64,000 nucleotides of DNA from Paenibacillus_I sp035510375 (GTDB lineage Bacteria; Bacillota; Bacilli; Paenibacillales; Paenibacillaceae), in the NCBI RefSeq assembly GCF_035510375.1, contig NZ_DATKHG010000013.1; one strand, 5' to 3'. This document shows positions 41,908 through 51,032 of this stretch, in pieces; the first letter of the stretch is position 1, and every line of letters starts with the position of its first letter. The notes beneath the pieces were generated by a model, which made no database searches, had not been told where the DNA came from, and saw nothing but the letters and a program-made list of their open reading frames with translations. A program made the position numbers and the translations under genes.

Positions 41908-43053
41908 ATGCCGGATGGAATGCAGGCGGACGGACAAGCGTTAACCGGGGCCGGGGGGCCGCCAAGCTCAAAAAGCCGAATGACATTGCGGCTAATCCTG
42001 ACGCTGCTGGCGCTTGTTCTAGCCGCGTCCGCCGCCGTCGCCCTGTTTGTGTGGAACGGGCTTCGTCCCGCGCCCGATGGGGACACGGTGGGCGTCGAGG
42101 TTCCGCGGGGCTCGTCGCCGTTCGCGGTTGCGGACCTGCTGGAGGAGAAAGGCGTCATCCGCAACGCATTCATTTTTAAATATTATTTGCGCTACCGCAA
42201 TGAAGGGGCCGGCTTTCAGGCAGGCCAATACGAGATGAAGCCGGGGATGACGCATGACGAGATCATCGCCAAGCTGAATGCCGGCGACACGGTCAAGGCC
42301 GAAACGATCCGCTTCACGATACCCGAAGGGTTCACGCTGCTGCAGATCGCGGACAAGCTGCAGGCCGAATCGCTGATCGACAAAGACAAGTTTCTTAAGC
42401 TTGCCGACAATCCGGACGCCTACCGGTGGGAAGGCATTATGGGAGGCATTCCGGAGAACGCGAATATCCGGCACCGCATGGAAGGCTATTTGTTTCCGGA
42501 AACGTACGAGATGGACAAGGAAAGCACGGAAGAGGACATTCTGGCCCGGATGCTGGCCGAGCTCGACAACAAGCTGTCACAGCTGCCCGAAGGCTGGGAA
42601 GGCCGCCTGAACGAGCTGGGCCTGACGTTCCATGAAATGATGACGGTCGCGTCGCTGGTCGAGCGCGAGGTCGTCGTCGCCGAGGAGCGTCCGCTCGTCG
42701 CCGGCGTCATTTACAACCGGATCAAGGAAAAAATGCCGCTTCAGATTGACGCCACCGTGCAGTATGCGCTGGACAAGCCGAAGGAACGGCTCTACGAGAA
42801 AGACCTGCAGGTGGAGAGCCCGTATAACACGTATCAAATTCCCGGCTTGCCGCCCGGACCGATCGCCAACCCGAGCTTGAGCTCCATCAAGGCGGCGCTT
42901 TATCCGGAGCAAACCGATTACTTCTATTACGTTACGAAGAAGGACGGCACTCAGACGCATCTGTTCGCGCGAACCTATGAGGAGCATTTGAAAAACATCA
43001 GGAAAAGCAACCAAACCGCGGAAAAGGGAGGTTATGCAGGTGGCGGCAACTAA
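41908..43053 (+). CDS. mltG: Endolytic murein transglycosylase MltG
   Basis: A 381-residue membrane-anchored enzyme that cuts nascent glycan strands. After a short cytoplasmic part, a membrane segment spans about residues 26-50 (LILTLLALVLAASAAVALFV). The extracellular part has LysM-like modules and the YceG domain with catalytic E252 in ASLVEREVVVAEERPLVAGV and YNTYQIPGLPPGPIANPS. ATG 41908 follows AGAGAGGG. The 3' end overlaps the next gene by 20 bp. Confidence 0.92.
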   Translation: MPDGMQADGQALTGAGGPPSSKSRMTLRLILTLLALVLAASAAVALFVWNGLRPAPDGDTVGVEVPRGSSPFAVADLLEEKGVIRNAFIFKYYLRYRNEGAGFQAGQYEMKPGMTHDEIIAKLNAGDTVKAETIRFTIPEGFTLLQIADKLQAESLIDKDKFLKLADNPDAYRWEGIMGGIPENANIRHRMEGYLFPETYEMDKESTEEDILARMLAELDNKLSQLPEGWEGRLNELGLTFHEMMTVASLVEREVVVAEERPLVAGVIYNRIKEKMPLQIDATVQYALDKPKERLYEKDLQVESPYNTYQIPGLPPGPIANPSLSSIKAALYPEQTDYFYYVTKKDGTQTHLFARTYEEHLKNIRKSNQTAEKGGYAGGGN

Positions 43054-43999
43054 ACGGACGGAGCTGCTCACCACGGCCGCTTCGATGGAGGAGCTGCGGC
43101 GGCTCGCCGAAGCGGGCGCGGACGCTTTTGTCGTCGGGGAATCCCGCTACGCGGTGCGTATGGCCGGCGAGTTCGACCTCGCGACGATCCGCTCGGCCGT
43201 GGCATTCGCGAAGCCGCGCGGCGTGCGCATTTACGCGGCCGTGAACAATCTGATCGACAACGCCTTGCTGCCGGGGCTGCCGGCCTATCTGCGCGCGCTG
43301 GAGGCGGCCGGCGTCGACGCCGTCGTGTTCGGCGATCCGGCCGTTCTGACGGCGGCGAGAAGCGAGGCGCCGAGCCTGGGGCTGCATTGGAATGCGGAGA
43401 TGACCTCCACGAACTACGCGACCGCCAATTATTGGGGGCGCAGAGGCGCGACGCGGGTCGTGCTCGCCCGGGAGCTGAACATGGATCAGGTGCTCGAATT
43501 CAAAGCGAATACGGAGCTGGAGGTGCAGGTTCAGGTACACGGCATGACGAACATTTATCATTCCAAGCGCAGCCTTATTCACAGCTATGCCGAACACCAG
43601 GAACGGTCGGGCAAGCCGGCGGAGCTGAAGGAGCAAGCGGGCGGGCGCGGCATGGAGAGCGGGCTGTACCTGATCGAGATCGAGCGGCCGGATGAGCGTT
43701 ATCCGATCTATGAGGATGAGAACGGCACGCACATGATGAGCTCGGACGACATTTGCATGCTGGAAAGCCTGCATGAGCTGCTCGAGCCGGGCGTCGATTC
43801 CGTGAAAATCGAAGGACTGCTGAAGCCGGCTGCCTACAACGCGGCGGTCGTACGCGCATACCGCCGCGTCATGGATGCGTATTACGCCGACCCGGCGGGC
43901 TACCGCTTCCGCGACGAGTGGCTGGATCCGATCCGCGAGCTGCAGGATCCGCACCGCGAGCTGTCATTCGGATTTTTTTACAAAGAGCAAGTGTATTGA
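43034..43999 (+). CDS. trhP1: U32 peptidase-family tRNA hydroxylation protein, first subunit (YrrN/TrhP1-like)
   Basis: A 321-residue TIM-barrel-like U32 protein (ELRRLAEAGADAFVVGESRY, LHWNAEMTSTNYATANYWG, VDSVKIEGLLKPAAYNAAVV). With its partner it is needed for 5-hydroxyuridine (ho5U34) formation in tRNA, using prephenate-linked chemistry in known systems. Start ATG 43034 has GGGAGG ahead and lies within the end of mltG. In B. subtilis a tRNA methyltransferase (trmR) sits between mltG and this gene; here it is absent. Confidence 0.82.
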   Translation: MQVAATKRTELLTTAASMEELRRLAEAGADAFVVGESRYAVRMAGEFDLATIRSAVAFAKPRGVRIYAAVNNLIDNALLPGLPAYLRALEAAGVDAVVFGDPAVLTAARSEAPSLGLHWNAEMTSTNYATANYWGRRGATRVVLARELNMDQVLEFKANTELEVQVQVHGMTNIYHSKRSLIHSYAEHQERSGKPAELKEQAGGRGMESGLYLIEIERPDERYPIYEDENGTHMMSSDDICMLESLHELLEPGVDSVKIEGLLKPAAYNAAVVRAYRRVMDAYYADPAGYRFRDEWLDPIRELQDPHRELSFGFFYKEQVY

Positions 44000-44037
44000 A
44001 CCTGTGTTAAACTTAAAGGTACGAAGGAGGTGACCGC

Positions 44038-45294
44038 ATGGCCACTTTAACGAAGCCGAAGCTGCAAGGCAAGCGGCACCGGCTTGCGAAACCGGAGCTG
44101 CTGGCTCCGGCGGGAAGCCTGGAAAAGCTGAAGTTCGCCGTCCATTACGGCGCGGACGCGGTTTATATCGGAGGGCAGAAATACGGTCTCCGTTCCAACG
44201 CGGACAATTTCAGCATCGAGGAAATGAAGGAAGGCGTCGAATTCGCGAACCGCTACGGCGCGAAGGTGTTCGTCGCCACCAATATATACGCCCACAATGA
44301 GGACATTGAAGGGCTTGAAGAGTATTTGCGCTCGCTCGAGGAGGCGGGCATCGCGGCGATTATCGCGGCCGATCCCGCGGTCATCGAGACCGCCCAGCGC
44401 GCGGCGCCTGGCCTTGAGGTTCACCTGAGCACCCAGCAGTCGACGCTGAACTGGCAGGCGGTCAAGTTCTGGAAGGACGAAGGGCTGCCGCGCGTCGTGC
44501 TGGCGCGCGAGACGAGTCTGGAGGAAATCGCCGAGATCAAGGCGCATGTCGATATCGAGATCGAAGCGTTCGTCCATGGGGCGATGTGTTCCTCATTCTC
44601 GGGGAGATGCGTATTGTCGAACCATTTCACGGACCGCGATTCGAACCGCGGCGGCTGCTGCCAATCGTGCCGCTGGAAATACGATCTGTTCGTGGATGAG
44701 GATGCTCCGGCATACGCGCCGGAGGACGACAAGTTCACGATGGGCTCCAAGGACCTGTGTATGATCGAGCATTTGCCCGAGCTGATCGAAGTCGGCGTCG
44801 ACAGCTTCAAGATCGAAGGCCGGATGAAGAGTCTGCATTACGTGGCGACGGTAGTCGGCGTATACCGCCAGGCGATCGACGCTTATTTCGCCGATCCGGA
44901 GGGCTACGAGCTGAAGCCTGAGTGGCTCGAGGAAATCCACAAGGCGGCAAACCGGCCGCTCAACACCGGCTTTTTCTTCGATACGCCGGGCGCGGAGGAT
45001 CACATTTACGAGCCGGAGGACAAGGCGGCTCCTTATGATTTCGCGGGCGTGGTTATGGGCTATGACGAGGCGACCGGCATCGCGACGATCCAACAGCGCA
45101 ACCATTTCAAGCCCGGGCAGGAGGTTGAATTCGTCGGCCCCCGCGGCACGTTTTTCAAACAAACCGTCGGCGAATTGACGGATGAGGCGGGCCTGGCGCT
45201 GGATGCCGCGCGCCACCCGCTGCAGCTGATCCGGATGCGGACCGCGCAGCCGGTGCAGCCGATGGATATGATGCGGAAACGGATACGCAAATAA
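44038..45294 (+). CDS. trhP2: U32 peptidase-family tRNA hydroxylation protein, second subunit (YrrO/TrhP2-like)
   Basis: A 418-residue U32 protein. N-terminal LAKPELLAPAGSLEKLKFAV, then GADAVYIGGQKYGLR, and the family signature with cysteines HGAMCSSFSGRCVLSNHF followed by RGGCCQSCRWKYDL. Four of these cysteines may hold a metal or iron-sulfur cluster, by analogy with TrhP. The C-terminal beta-barrel part is present. GAAGGAGG lies before the ATG, 38 bp after trhP1. Confidence 0.9.
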   Translation: MATLTKPKLQGKRHRLAKPELLAPAGSLEKLKFAVHYGADAVYIGGQKYGLRSNADNFSIEEMKEGVEFANRYGAKVFVATNIYAHNEDIEGLEEYLRSLEEAGIAAIIAADPAVIETAQRAAPGLEVHLSTQQSTLNWQAVKFWKDEGLPRVVLARETSLEEIAEIKAHVDIEIEAFVHGAMCSSFSGRCVLSNHFTDRDSNRGGCCQSCRWKYDLFVDEDAPAYAPEDDKFTMGSKDLCMIEHLPELIEVGVDSFKIEGRMKSLHYVATVVGVYRQAIDAYFADPEGYELKPEWLEEIHKAANRPLNTGFFFDTPGAEDHIYEPEDKAAPYDFAGVVMGYDEATGIATIQQRNHFKPGQEVEFVGPRGTFFKQTVGELTDEAGLALDAARHPLQLIRMRTAQPVQPMDMMRKRIRK

Positions 45295-45321
45295 CGGCTG
45301 TCAGCCGATTGCCATGCAGGA

Positions 45322-45349
45322 AGGGCTTCCCCGCGGGAAGCCCTCTTTA
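45322..45349 (+). terminator. Intrinsic terminator after trhP2
   Basis: AGGGCTTCC (45322-45330) pairs with GGAAGCCCT (45336-45344), followed by CTTTA. It ends the alaS-ireB-mltG-trhP block or its last part. Confidence 0.75.
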
Positions 45350-45385
45350 GGCTGAAATCCAGGCAAAAAAATACTCTTTCTCCCT

Positions 45386-45412
45386 CATACATAACCCGGA
45401 AACTGCCGATAT
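45386..45412 (+). promoter_or_regulatory. SigD-type (flagellar/chemotaxis) promoter before the chemotaxis receptor
   Basis: GCCGATAT at 45405-45412 is the exact SigD -10 consensus. The -35 at 15 bp distance reads CATA against TAAA, a weak match. The start codon of the receptor is 150-220 bp downstream, so a long leader is implied. Confidence 0.5.
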
Positions 45413-45565
45413 ATAGAAGGTTGGTGGGAAAAACGTCGCAAGCTTAAAGCAGGACCATGAAGGATATGGGAGAAGTTTGTCGAATATTGGGGTATTCCAG
45501 TCTTTTGGCGCGTCTCGGCGAACGGGAGAGCCCCTTTCTGCCACCTCAGTCTGCTTTACCTAACA

Positions 45566-47755
45566 ATGAATCCGGGCGGTGTATATCACATGAAATGGAT
45601 GGACAAGTTTAAAACCGGCAAAGGCGAATCGAACATGAAAACGCAATCAACATGGAACGGCGTGAAAAAAGCGCTGCAAGCGTCAACTGAGGGATTGAAG
45701 GATGCGGGCAAAGGTGTCGGCAAGACGAGACTCACCCGTTCGGTCGGCCTGAAGCTGTTCCTGATCATTTTCAGCAGCATCGTGGCCTGCGTGCTGGCGG
45801 TCGGCCTATACTCCTATTCCGTATCCAAAGATATCATCAAGAAAAAGGTATCCCAGGCCAGCCAGGAAACGATCGCGCAAACGGCCAGCAAGCTTGATTT
45901 GATGTATGCGAATTATGAGGCCTTGACCATGCAGCTGCTTGTCGACAACAACCTGCAGTCTTTGTCGTTGGAGCTGTCGCGCGGCGGCTTGGATGATTTT
46001 GAGGAATTCCAGAGTCTGGAATCCATTGATAATGTGTTCCAAACCTTCCTGCTAAGCAACAGCCGTACCGTTTACGGCGGCGCGATGATTCCGTTGGCCG
46101 ACTATCTGAAGCCTATTACCTCGGGGAACAGCCAGTTGGATGTGGCCGCGGCCATGGAAACGGATTGGTACAAAAAGGCTATCGAATCCAAAGAGCGCCC
46201 GTATTGGATTCCGACGCAGCCTGCGGGATTGAACGGAAAACAGGCAAAGCCTACGTTCGGCCTGACCCGGCTCATCAAGTCGATCAACACGGGCGAGCCT
46301 TTGTATCTGTTGGTGCTGGAGTTCGATTACCGTAATCTGTCGGAACAACTGGGCGACATTTCGCTCGGCACAGACAGCGACCTATATATCGTGGGCGCGG
46401 ACGGCGCTATCCTATACGCCGAGGATCAATCGGAAATCGGAGGGAAATTGGATCTCACTTCGGCCGATAAGCCGTCAGGCTCGTTTACCGGCTTGCATAA
46501 AGGCATGCATTCGCTCGGCGTCTACCAGCAATTCGATGAGCTGGACTGGAGGCTTATCGGTATGATTCCGGTAGATTCGCTGGTGGAGGACGCCAAAGAG
46601 ATTCGGAACCTGACGTGGATTGCCGCGATTGTTGCCGGCTTGCTCGCAGTCGGGATCGGGTTGCTCGTTATCCGGATGATCGCCGTGCCGCTTGGACAGC
46701 TGCGCAATTTGATGAACGAGGGCGAGAAAGGCAACCTGTCCATCCGCTCCTCCATTAATAAGCAGGATGAGATCGGGCAGTTGGCCCAAAGCTTTAATCA
46801 AATGATGACCCAGATCACCTCGCTGGTCGATCAGACGAACCGGTCGGCGCAGGAGGTGCTGCAAACGGCAAGCGATCTGTCGGAAGCATCCAAAAAGACG
46901 GCCGTCTCGGCCAAGGAAATCGCCGTCGCCACGGAGGAAATCGCAAACGGGGCGACGAGCCTGGCGGTGGAAGCCGAGAAAGGCAGCGGCTTGACGGACG
47001 ATATGGGTGTGCGTATGGCGAACGTCAACGAAGCCGGCGGACTGATGGCCGCTTCCGCGACCGAGGTCGAGAAAGCAAGTGAACAGGGCACCCGCTATAT
47101 GGCGGCGCTTATCGAGAAAACCGGCATGACCGAGGATATGACGCGCAGCATGGTCGAGAAGGTAGACAAGCTGAAAGACAGCACCCGGTCGATCCGCAAA
47201 ATTCTGGACGTGCTCAACAACCTGACCAAGCAGACGAACATCCTGTCCCTTAACGCGACGATTGAAGCCGCAAGAGCGGGGGCGGCCGGCAAAGGCTTTA
47301 TGGTGGTCGCGGACGAAATCCGCAAGCTCGCCGATCAATCGAGACAGTCCATCGACGTCGTCGCCCAGATAACGGAGACGATTCAGCGCGAAATCGACGA
47401 TACCGTCGGCGTACTGTCCGAAGCTTATCCGCTCTTCCGGGAGCAGATCGAGTCGGTTAAAGAGGCGAACCAGATTTTCCTGTCCGTGCAGACCCAGATG
47501 GGCAGTTTTGTCGGCCATCTGGATACCGTGACGGCATCGGTGGGCCAGCTCGGCGAGACGCAATCCGTACTATCGGAAGCGATGGGCAACGTGAGCGCCG
47601 TCGCGCAGCAAGCGTCCGCTACATCCGAGGAAGTGGCCTCGCTCAGCAATGAGCAGCTGAGCATAAGCGAAGGGCTCGTCGAGCTTTCCAACAAGCTGGA
47701 GACCGTGTCGACACAGCTGAAAGAAACGCTTTCGCGGTTCAGAACCAACGGTTAA
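45566..47755 (+). CDS. Methyl-accepting chemotaxis protein with dCache-like sensor
   Basis: Up to 729 residues. The first membrane segment (VGLKLFLIIFSSIVACVLAV) is at about residues 63-83, then an extracellular dCache-type sensor of about 270 residues, a second membrane segment (LTWIAAIVAGLLAVGIGLLVI), a HAMP domain, and the cytoplasmic coiled coil with the hairpin tip LNNLTKQTNILSLNATIEAA and AGKGFMVVADEIRKLADQS. The start is uncertain: ATG 45566, 45590 or 45635; the last follows AAAGGCGA by 7 nt and may be the true one. Its ligand cannot be predicted. A hairpin terminator follows. Confidence 0.92.
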   Translation: MNPGGVYHMKWMDKFKTGKGESNMKTQSTWNGVKKALQASTEGLKDAGKGVGKTRLTRSVGLKLFLIIFSSIVACVLAVGLYSYSVSKDIIKKKVSQASQETIAQTASKLDLMYANYEALTMQLLVDNNLQSLSLELSRGGLDDFEEFQSLESIDNVFQTFLLSNSRTVYGGAMIPLADYLKPITSGNSQLDVAAAMETDWYKKAIESKERPYWIPTQPAGLNGKQAKPTFGLTRLIKSINTGEPLYLLVLEFDYRNLSEQLGDISLGTDSDLYIVGADGAILYAEDQSEIGGKLDLTSADKPSGSFTGLHKGMHSLGVYQQFDELDWRLIGMIPVDSLVEDAKEIRNLTWIAAIVAGLLAVGIGLLVIRMIAVPLGQLRNLMNEGEKGNLSIRSSINKQDEIGQLAQSFNQMMTQITSLVDQTNRSAQEVLQTASDLSEASKKTAVSAKEIAVATEEIANGATSLAVEAEKGSGLTDDMGVRMANVNEAGGLMAASATEVEKASEQGTRYMAALIEKTGMTEDMTRSMVEKVDKLKDSTRSIRKILDVLNNLTKQTNILSLNATIEAARAGAAGKGFMVVADEIRKLADQSRQSIDVVAQITETIQREIDDTVGVLSEAYPLFREQIESVKEANQIFLSVQTQMGSFVGHLDTVTASVGQLGETQSVLSEAMGNVSAVAQQASATSEEVASLSNEQLSISEGLVELSNKLETVSTQLKETLSRFRTNG

Positions 47756-47781
47756 TTTGCCGCAATAATGCTTTGTTCTCC

Positions 47782-47811
47782 CCGGCCTGACTATTCAGGT
47801 TGGGTTTTTTT
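47782..47811 (+). terminator. Intrinsic terminator after the chemotaxis receptor
   Basis: CCCGGCCTGA-CTAT-TCAGGTTGGG forms a 10-bp stem with two G-U pairs, followed by TTTTTTTG. Confidence 0.8.
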
Positions 47812-47913
47812 GTTTTCGGTATTCCTGTGCCTGCATCTGGAAAAACTGTAGAAAAGGCGCGCAAACGCGCAGAGACGCGGGCGCAGAGGCGCGGAGGGGG
47901 GGCGGTTGAGCGA

Positions 47914-49734
47914 ATGACGGACAAACGGCGGATTTTCGTTCTGGCCGCGGCGTTCGCCGGGTTGGCTGCCGTATACCTGATGCGATTGTTTCTGCTCCAG
48001 GGCGGCGGCTTGCCGTCCGCGGAGAAGAACGGGCTTGTCGTCCAGGCGGTCAGGCAGCGGCAGGAAGTATTGGTGCTCGATACGGGACGGGGAGACTTTG
48101 TCGACCGGTACGGCGCGCCGATTACGGGCGGCGCGATTTACGGCGTCGCCGCTTTTCCGGCCGCATCAGGGGGCCGCGTCGATGCGGCCGCGGCAAGACG
48201 GCTCGCCGCCGCTATGGATGTCGAGTATGAGATGCTGGCCGATTGGCTGGCAGGGCTGAAGGAGCCGGACTGGTGGCGCGGAGCGGACGGCAACGGGCCG
48301 CCTGCGGCTTTTCCCGAAGCATTGGACAAAGCAATCCGCACGGCCGGCGTGCCCGGCGTTTATCTGCTTCCGTATCATATTCGTTACGCGGGGGACAAGA
48401 CCGGCATACATGCGATCGGATTCATCGGCCAGCATCCGGAGCTGACGGCCAGACTGTATGCGCCGGAGTTGGCGCGAGGGGATCGAAGTCTCTCCGACAC
48501 CGTAGGGGGAATCGGCCTTGAGCGTTCGCTTGACCGGCTTCTGCAGGGCGCCGGGCCTACGGTCGCTTACCGGTCCCGCTCGGCCGAAGCTGACACGCGG
48601 GGGATTCGTGCGGCTGACGAATTGAAGGTGAAGGCGCCGGACAATCCGTATTTTCCGCTTACCGTCGTCACGACGCTCGATCTTGGGCTGCAGCGCAAGC
48701 TGGAGGCTTATGCCGCGCGGAATGGCCTGAAGGAAGGCGCGATCGTCGTGCTCGACGCCCGCAATGCGGACATTGCGGCGATTGTATCGAGGCCGGAGCT
48801 CGACCCTTTCTCCATCAGCGAAGGGGCGGATGAAACCGTTAACCGGGCGCTGCGCGCCGCAGCGCCGGGCTCGGTGTTCAAGCTGGTTACGGAAGCCGCG
48901 GCGCTGGAGACGGGCAGGCTGCATCCGAAGGAGACGTTCCATTGTGAAGGCGAGTACGGCAAATACGGGCTGTCCTGCTGGCTGCCGGGAGGCCACGGCC
49001 GGCTGACGCTAATCGAGGCGCTGGCGCAGTCCTGCAACGTCGCGTTCGCTGAAATCGCGGAGCGGCTGACGGCGGACGAGCTGGACAGGACCGCGGACCG
49101 GCTCGGTCTCGGCCGGCGCGTCGGGTGGCAGGCGGCGAAGAGCGGAGAACCGCCCGGTCCGGTAGGAAGATTGCTTGAGGAAGAGGAGGCGGGCCGCATC
49201 TTCGCCCGTATCCCGCGCCGGCGTGACGGCGGATTGTTGGCGCAAACGGGGATCGGCCAGCGGGATGTGTCCGTGACGCCGCTGCAGGCCGCCAACCTGA
49301 TGGTGACGCTGCTGCACGGCGGGGACGTGTCGGCCCCGCGAATCGTCAAGGAGATCCGTTACGCCGACGGCCGGTTGATGGCGCGGCTGCCAGCCCGACG
49401 CGCCCCTTCCCGTTTCGGAAGGGTCTCCCCCGCCACCGCAAGCGCGCTGCTTCAAGGGATGGAAGCGGTCGTATCGGCCGGCACCGGCAAGCCGCTTCAG
49501 CGCGCGCAGTGGAGGCTGGCGGGGAAATCGGGTACCGCGCAAGCCGTTGCCGTGAATGGCGCCCCTGTCAACCACCAATGGTTCGTCGGCTACGGCCCCG
49601 TCGAGTCGCCCCGCTACGCGGTGGCGGTTCTGGCCGGCAACAGGCCCGCGGGCAGCGCCAATCAGGCGACCGCGCTGTACCGCGGCGTTATGGATATCAT
49701 TGCCGCGCACGAAAAAGCCTCCCGATCCGGATAA
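47914..49734 (+). CDS. Class B penicillin-binding protein (PbpI-like D,D-transpeptidase)
   Basis: A 606-residue peptidoglycan transpeptidase. One N-terminal membrane segment (RIFVLAAAFAGLAAVYLMRL) is followed by a dimerisation-type region, and the transpeptidase domain has S320-VFK in AAPGSVFKLV, the SxN motif S373-C-N in QSCNVAFAE, and K538-SG in GKSGTAQAV. ATG 47914 is used; GGAGGGGGG lies 12 nt upstream, somewhat far. Position in the yrr region matches B. subtilis pbpI (yrrR). The high Ala/Arg/Gly content reflects the GC-rich genome. The cellular role is likely sporulation- or growth-related wall synthesis. Confidence 0.88.
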   Translation: MTDKRRIFVLAAAFAGLAAVYLMRLFLLQGGGLPSAEKNGLVVQAVRQRQEVLVLDTGRGDFVDRYGAPITGGAIYGVAAFPAASGGRVDAAAARRLAAAMDVEYEMLADWLAGLKEPDWWRGADGNGPPAAFPEALDKAIRTAGVPGVYLLPYHIRYAGDKTGIHAIGFIGQHPELTARLYAPELARGDRSLSDTVGGIGLERSLDRLLQGAGPTVAYRSRSAEADTRGIRAADELKVKAPDNPYFPLTVVTTLDLGLQRKLEAYAARNGLKEGAIVVLDARNADIAAIVSRPELDPFSISEGADETVNRALRAAAPGSVFKLVTEAAALETGRLHPKETFHCEGEYGKYGLSCWLPGGHGRLTLIEALAQSCNVAFAEIAERLTADELDRTADRLGLGRRVGWQAAKSGEPPGPVGRLLEEEEAGRIFARIPRRRDGGLLAQTGIGQRDVSVTPLQAANLMVTLLHGGDVSAPRIVKEIRYADGRLMARLPARRAPSRFGRVSPATASALLQGMEAVVSAGTGKPLQRAQWRLAGKSGTAQAVAVNGAPVNHQWFVGYGPVESPRYAVAVLAGNRPAGSANQATALYRGVMDIIAAHEKASRSG

Positions 49735-49757
49735 TACGGATGGGAGGCTTGCCGTTT
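49712..49757. terminator. Bidirectional terminator between the PBP and AI-2E permease genes
   Basis: AAGCCTCCC (49715-49723) pairs with GGGAGGCTT (49742-49750) with an inner CCG..CGG pairing; A-run before and T-rich region after serve both convergent genes. It overlaps the last codons of the PBP gene. Confidence 0.75.
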
Positions 49758-50874
49758 ATTCGGTAGGCCCCGATGGGGGGACGGTTTGGATGTCGAATTC
49801 GCCCTTGGGCGACCTGATCCACCGATGAAGATACCCTTGATCGTACAGCGCCTTGATCAGGATGACCAGAATCGGCGACAGAATGACGCCGGCGACGCCG
49901 AACAGCGACAGGGAGACGATCATAAACACCAGCATCGTATAGGCGGATACGCCGAGCGTGTCGCCGGTTATTTTCGGTTCGAGAATTTGGCGGGTCAGCA
50001 GCACGACGCCGAGAATGACGGAAAGCCAGATCGCCAAGGTCGTTTGTCCCGTTACGAACAGGTAGATGATCCACGGAATGAACACGGTGCTTACGCCGAG
50101 CAGCGGCAGCACGTCGGCGATCGCGGACAGGACGGCGATCGTGAATGCGTTGCCGACCCCAAGCGCCAGCAGTGCGACGAGCACGACCGCGAACGTGATC
50201 GAGATGAGAATGAGCTGTGACTTCAAATAACCGCCGATGCCGACGAGCACGTTGTCCTTCAGGAAGTAGAACGCCTTCTTGAAGGTGTTCGGCGTCTTGC
50301 TTCCGGCGGTCCTTTTCCACGTCTCGATCTCAACGCTCAGGAAGTAGGCCAAAATAATGCCGATCCCGAAATTGATGACGAACGCGGAGAACGAGGAGAG
50401 GAAGCCGACCAACCAGCCGAGCAAGCCGGCCGCGACGCCGGAGCCCCACTTCGTGATGGAGTTGATGACGTTCTGCGATTTGTCCACCACGTCGTCCGGG
50501 ACGGCATTCATCTGGGCTTGCACCCAGGCAATGATGTCGGTGGCCTGCGCGGTGAGGGCCTCTTGATATTCGGGCAGCTTATTGATTAAACCGTTGATCT
50601 CGCTTGTGACCAGAATACCCGCGCCGACGAAAGCGCCGAGTATAACGACGGTGAAGAACAGGATCGCGACGGCCGAAGCGAGCGATTTCTTCAGGCCGAT
50701 CCGGTTCAACCGCTTCGCGATCGGCTCAATGCAGGCAAAAATAAGGAAAGACAGGAAAACCGGAGTCGCAATGCGGTACAGGAAGCTGAACGTGAACATG
50801 ATCAGCCAGACCGTCAAGGCGATGAGAGCGATGTCAAATGCGGTGCGCCAATATTTTTTGTAGAACGTAAGCAT
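49756..50874 (-). CDS. AI-2E family transporter (second copy)
   Basis: A 372-residue permease with about eight membrane segments (LALIALTVWLIMFTFSFL type start, IILAYFLSVEIETWKRTA, and ITGDTLGVSAYTMLVFMIVS near the end). It has a C-terminal hydrophilic tail. It is distantly related to the protein at 36325-37395, not a recent duplicate. ATG 50874 with GGAAGGGGAATC ahead is chosen over the longer frame to 50895. It converges on the PBP gene and diverges from the deacetylase gene. Confidence 0.88.
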   Translation of the reverse strand: MLTFYKKYWRTAFDIALIALTVWLIMFTFSFLYRIATPVFLSFLIFACIEPIAKRLNRIGLKKSLASAVAILFFTVVILGAFVGAGILVTSEINGLINKLPEYQEALTAQATDIIAWVQAQMNAVPDDVVDKSQNVINSITKWGSGVAAGLLGWLVGFLSSFSAFVINFGIGIILAYFLSVEIETWKRTAGSKTPNTFKKAFYFLKDNVLVGIGGYLKSQLILISITFAVVLVALLALGVGNAFTIAVLSAIADVLPLLGVSTVFIPWIIYLFVTGQTTLAIWLSVILGVVLLTRQILEPKITGDTLGVSAYTMLVFMIVSLSLFGVAGVILSPILVILIKALYDQGYLHRWIRSPKGEFDIQTVPPSGPTE

Positions 50875-51032
50875 GCCGATTCCCCTTCCCTTCAATCTAA
50901 TCCGATTGTACTATAGTTTTAGAAAACACGCCTATTTTTTATGAGGTTATGATACAATTAAGCAATGAGAAAAGCATCATGAGAGCGTTCAACTGTTGGC
51001 GCGCGATTACGGGATGGTGGGGAAACTAGAGT

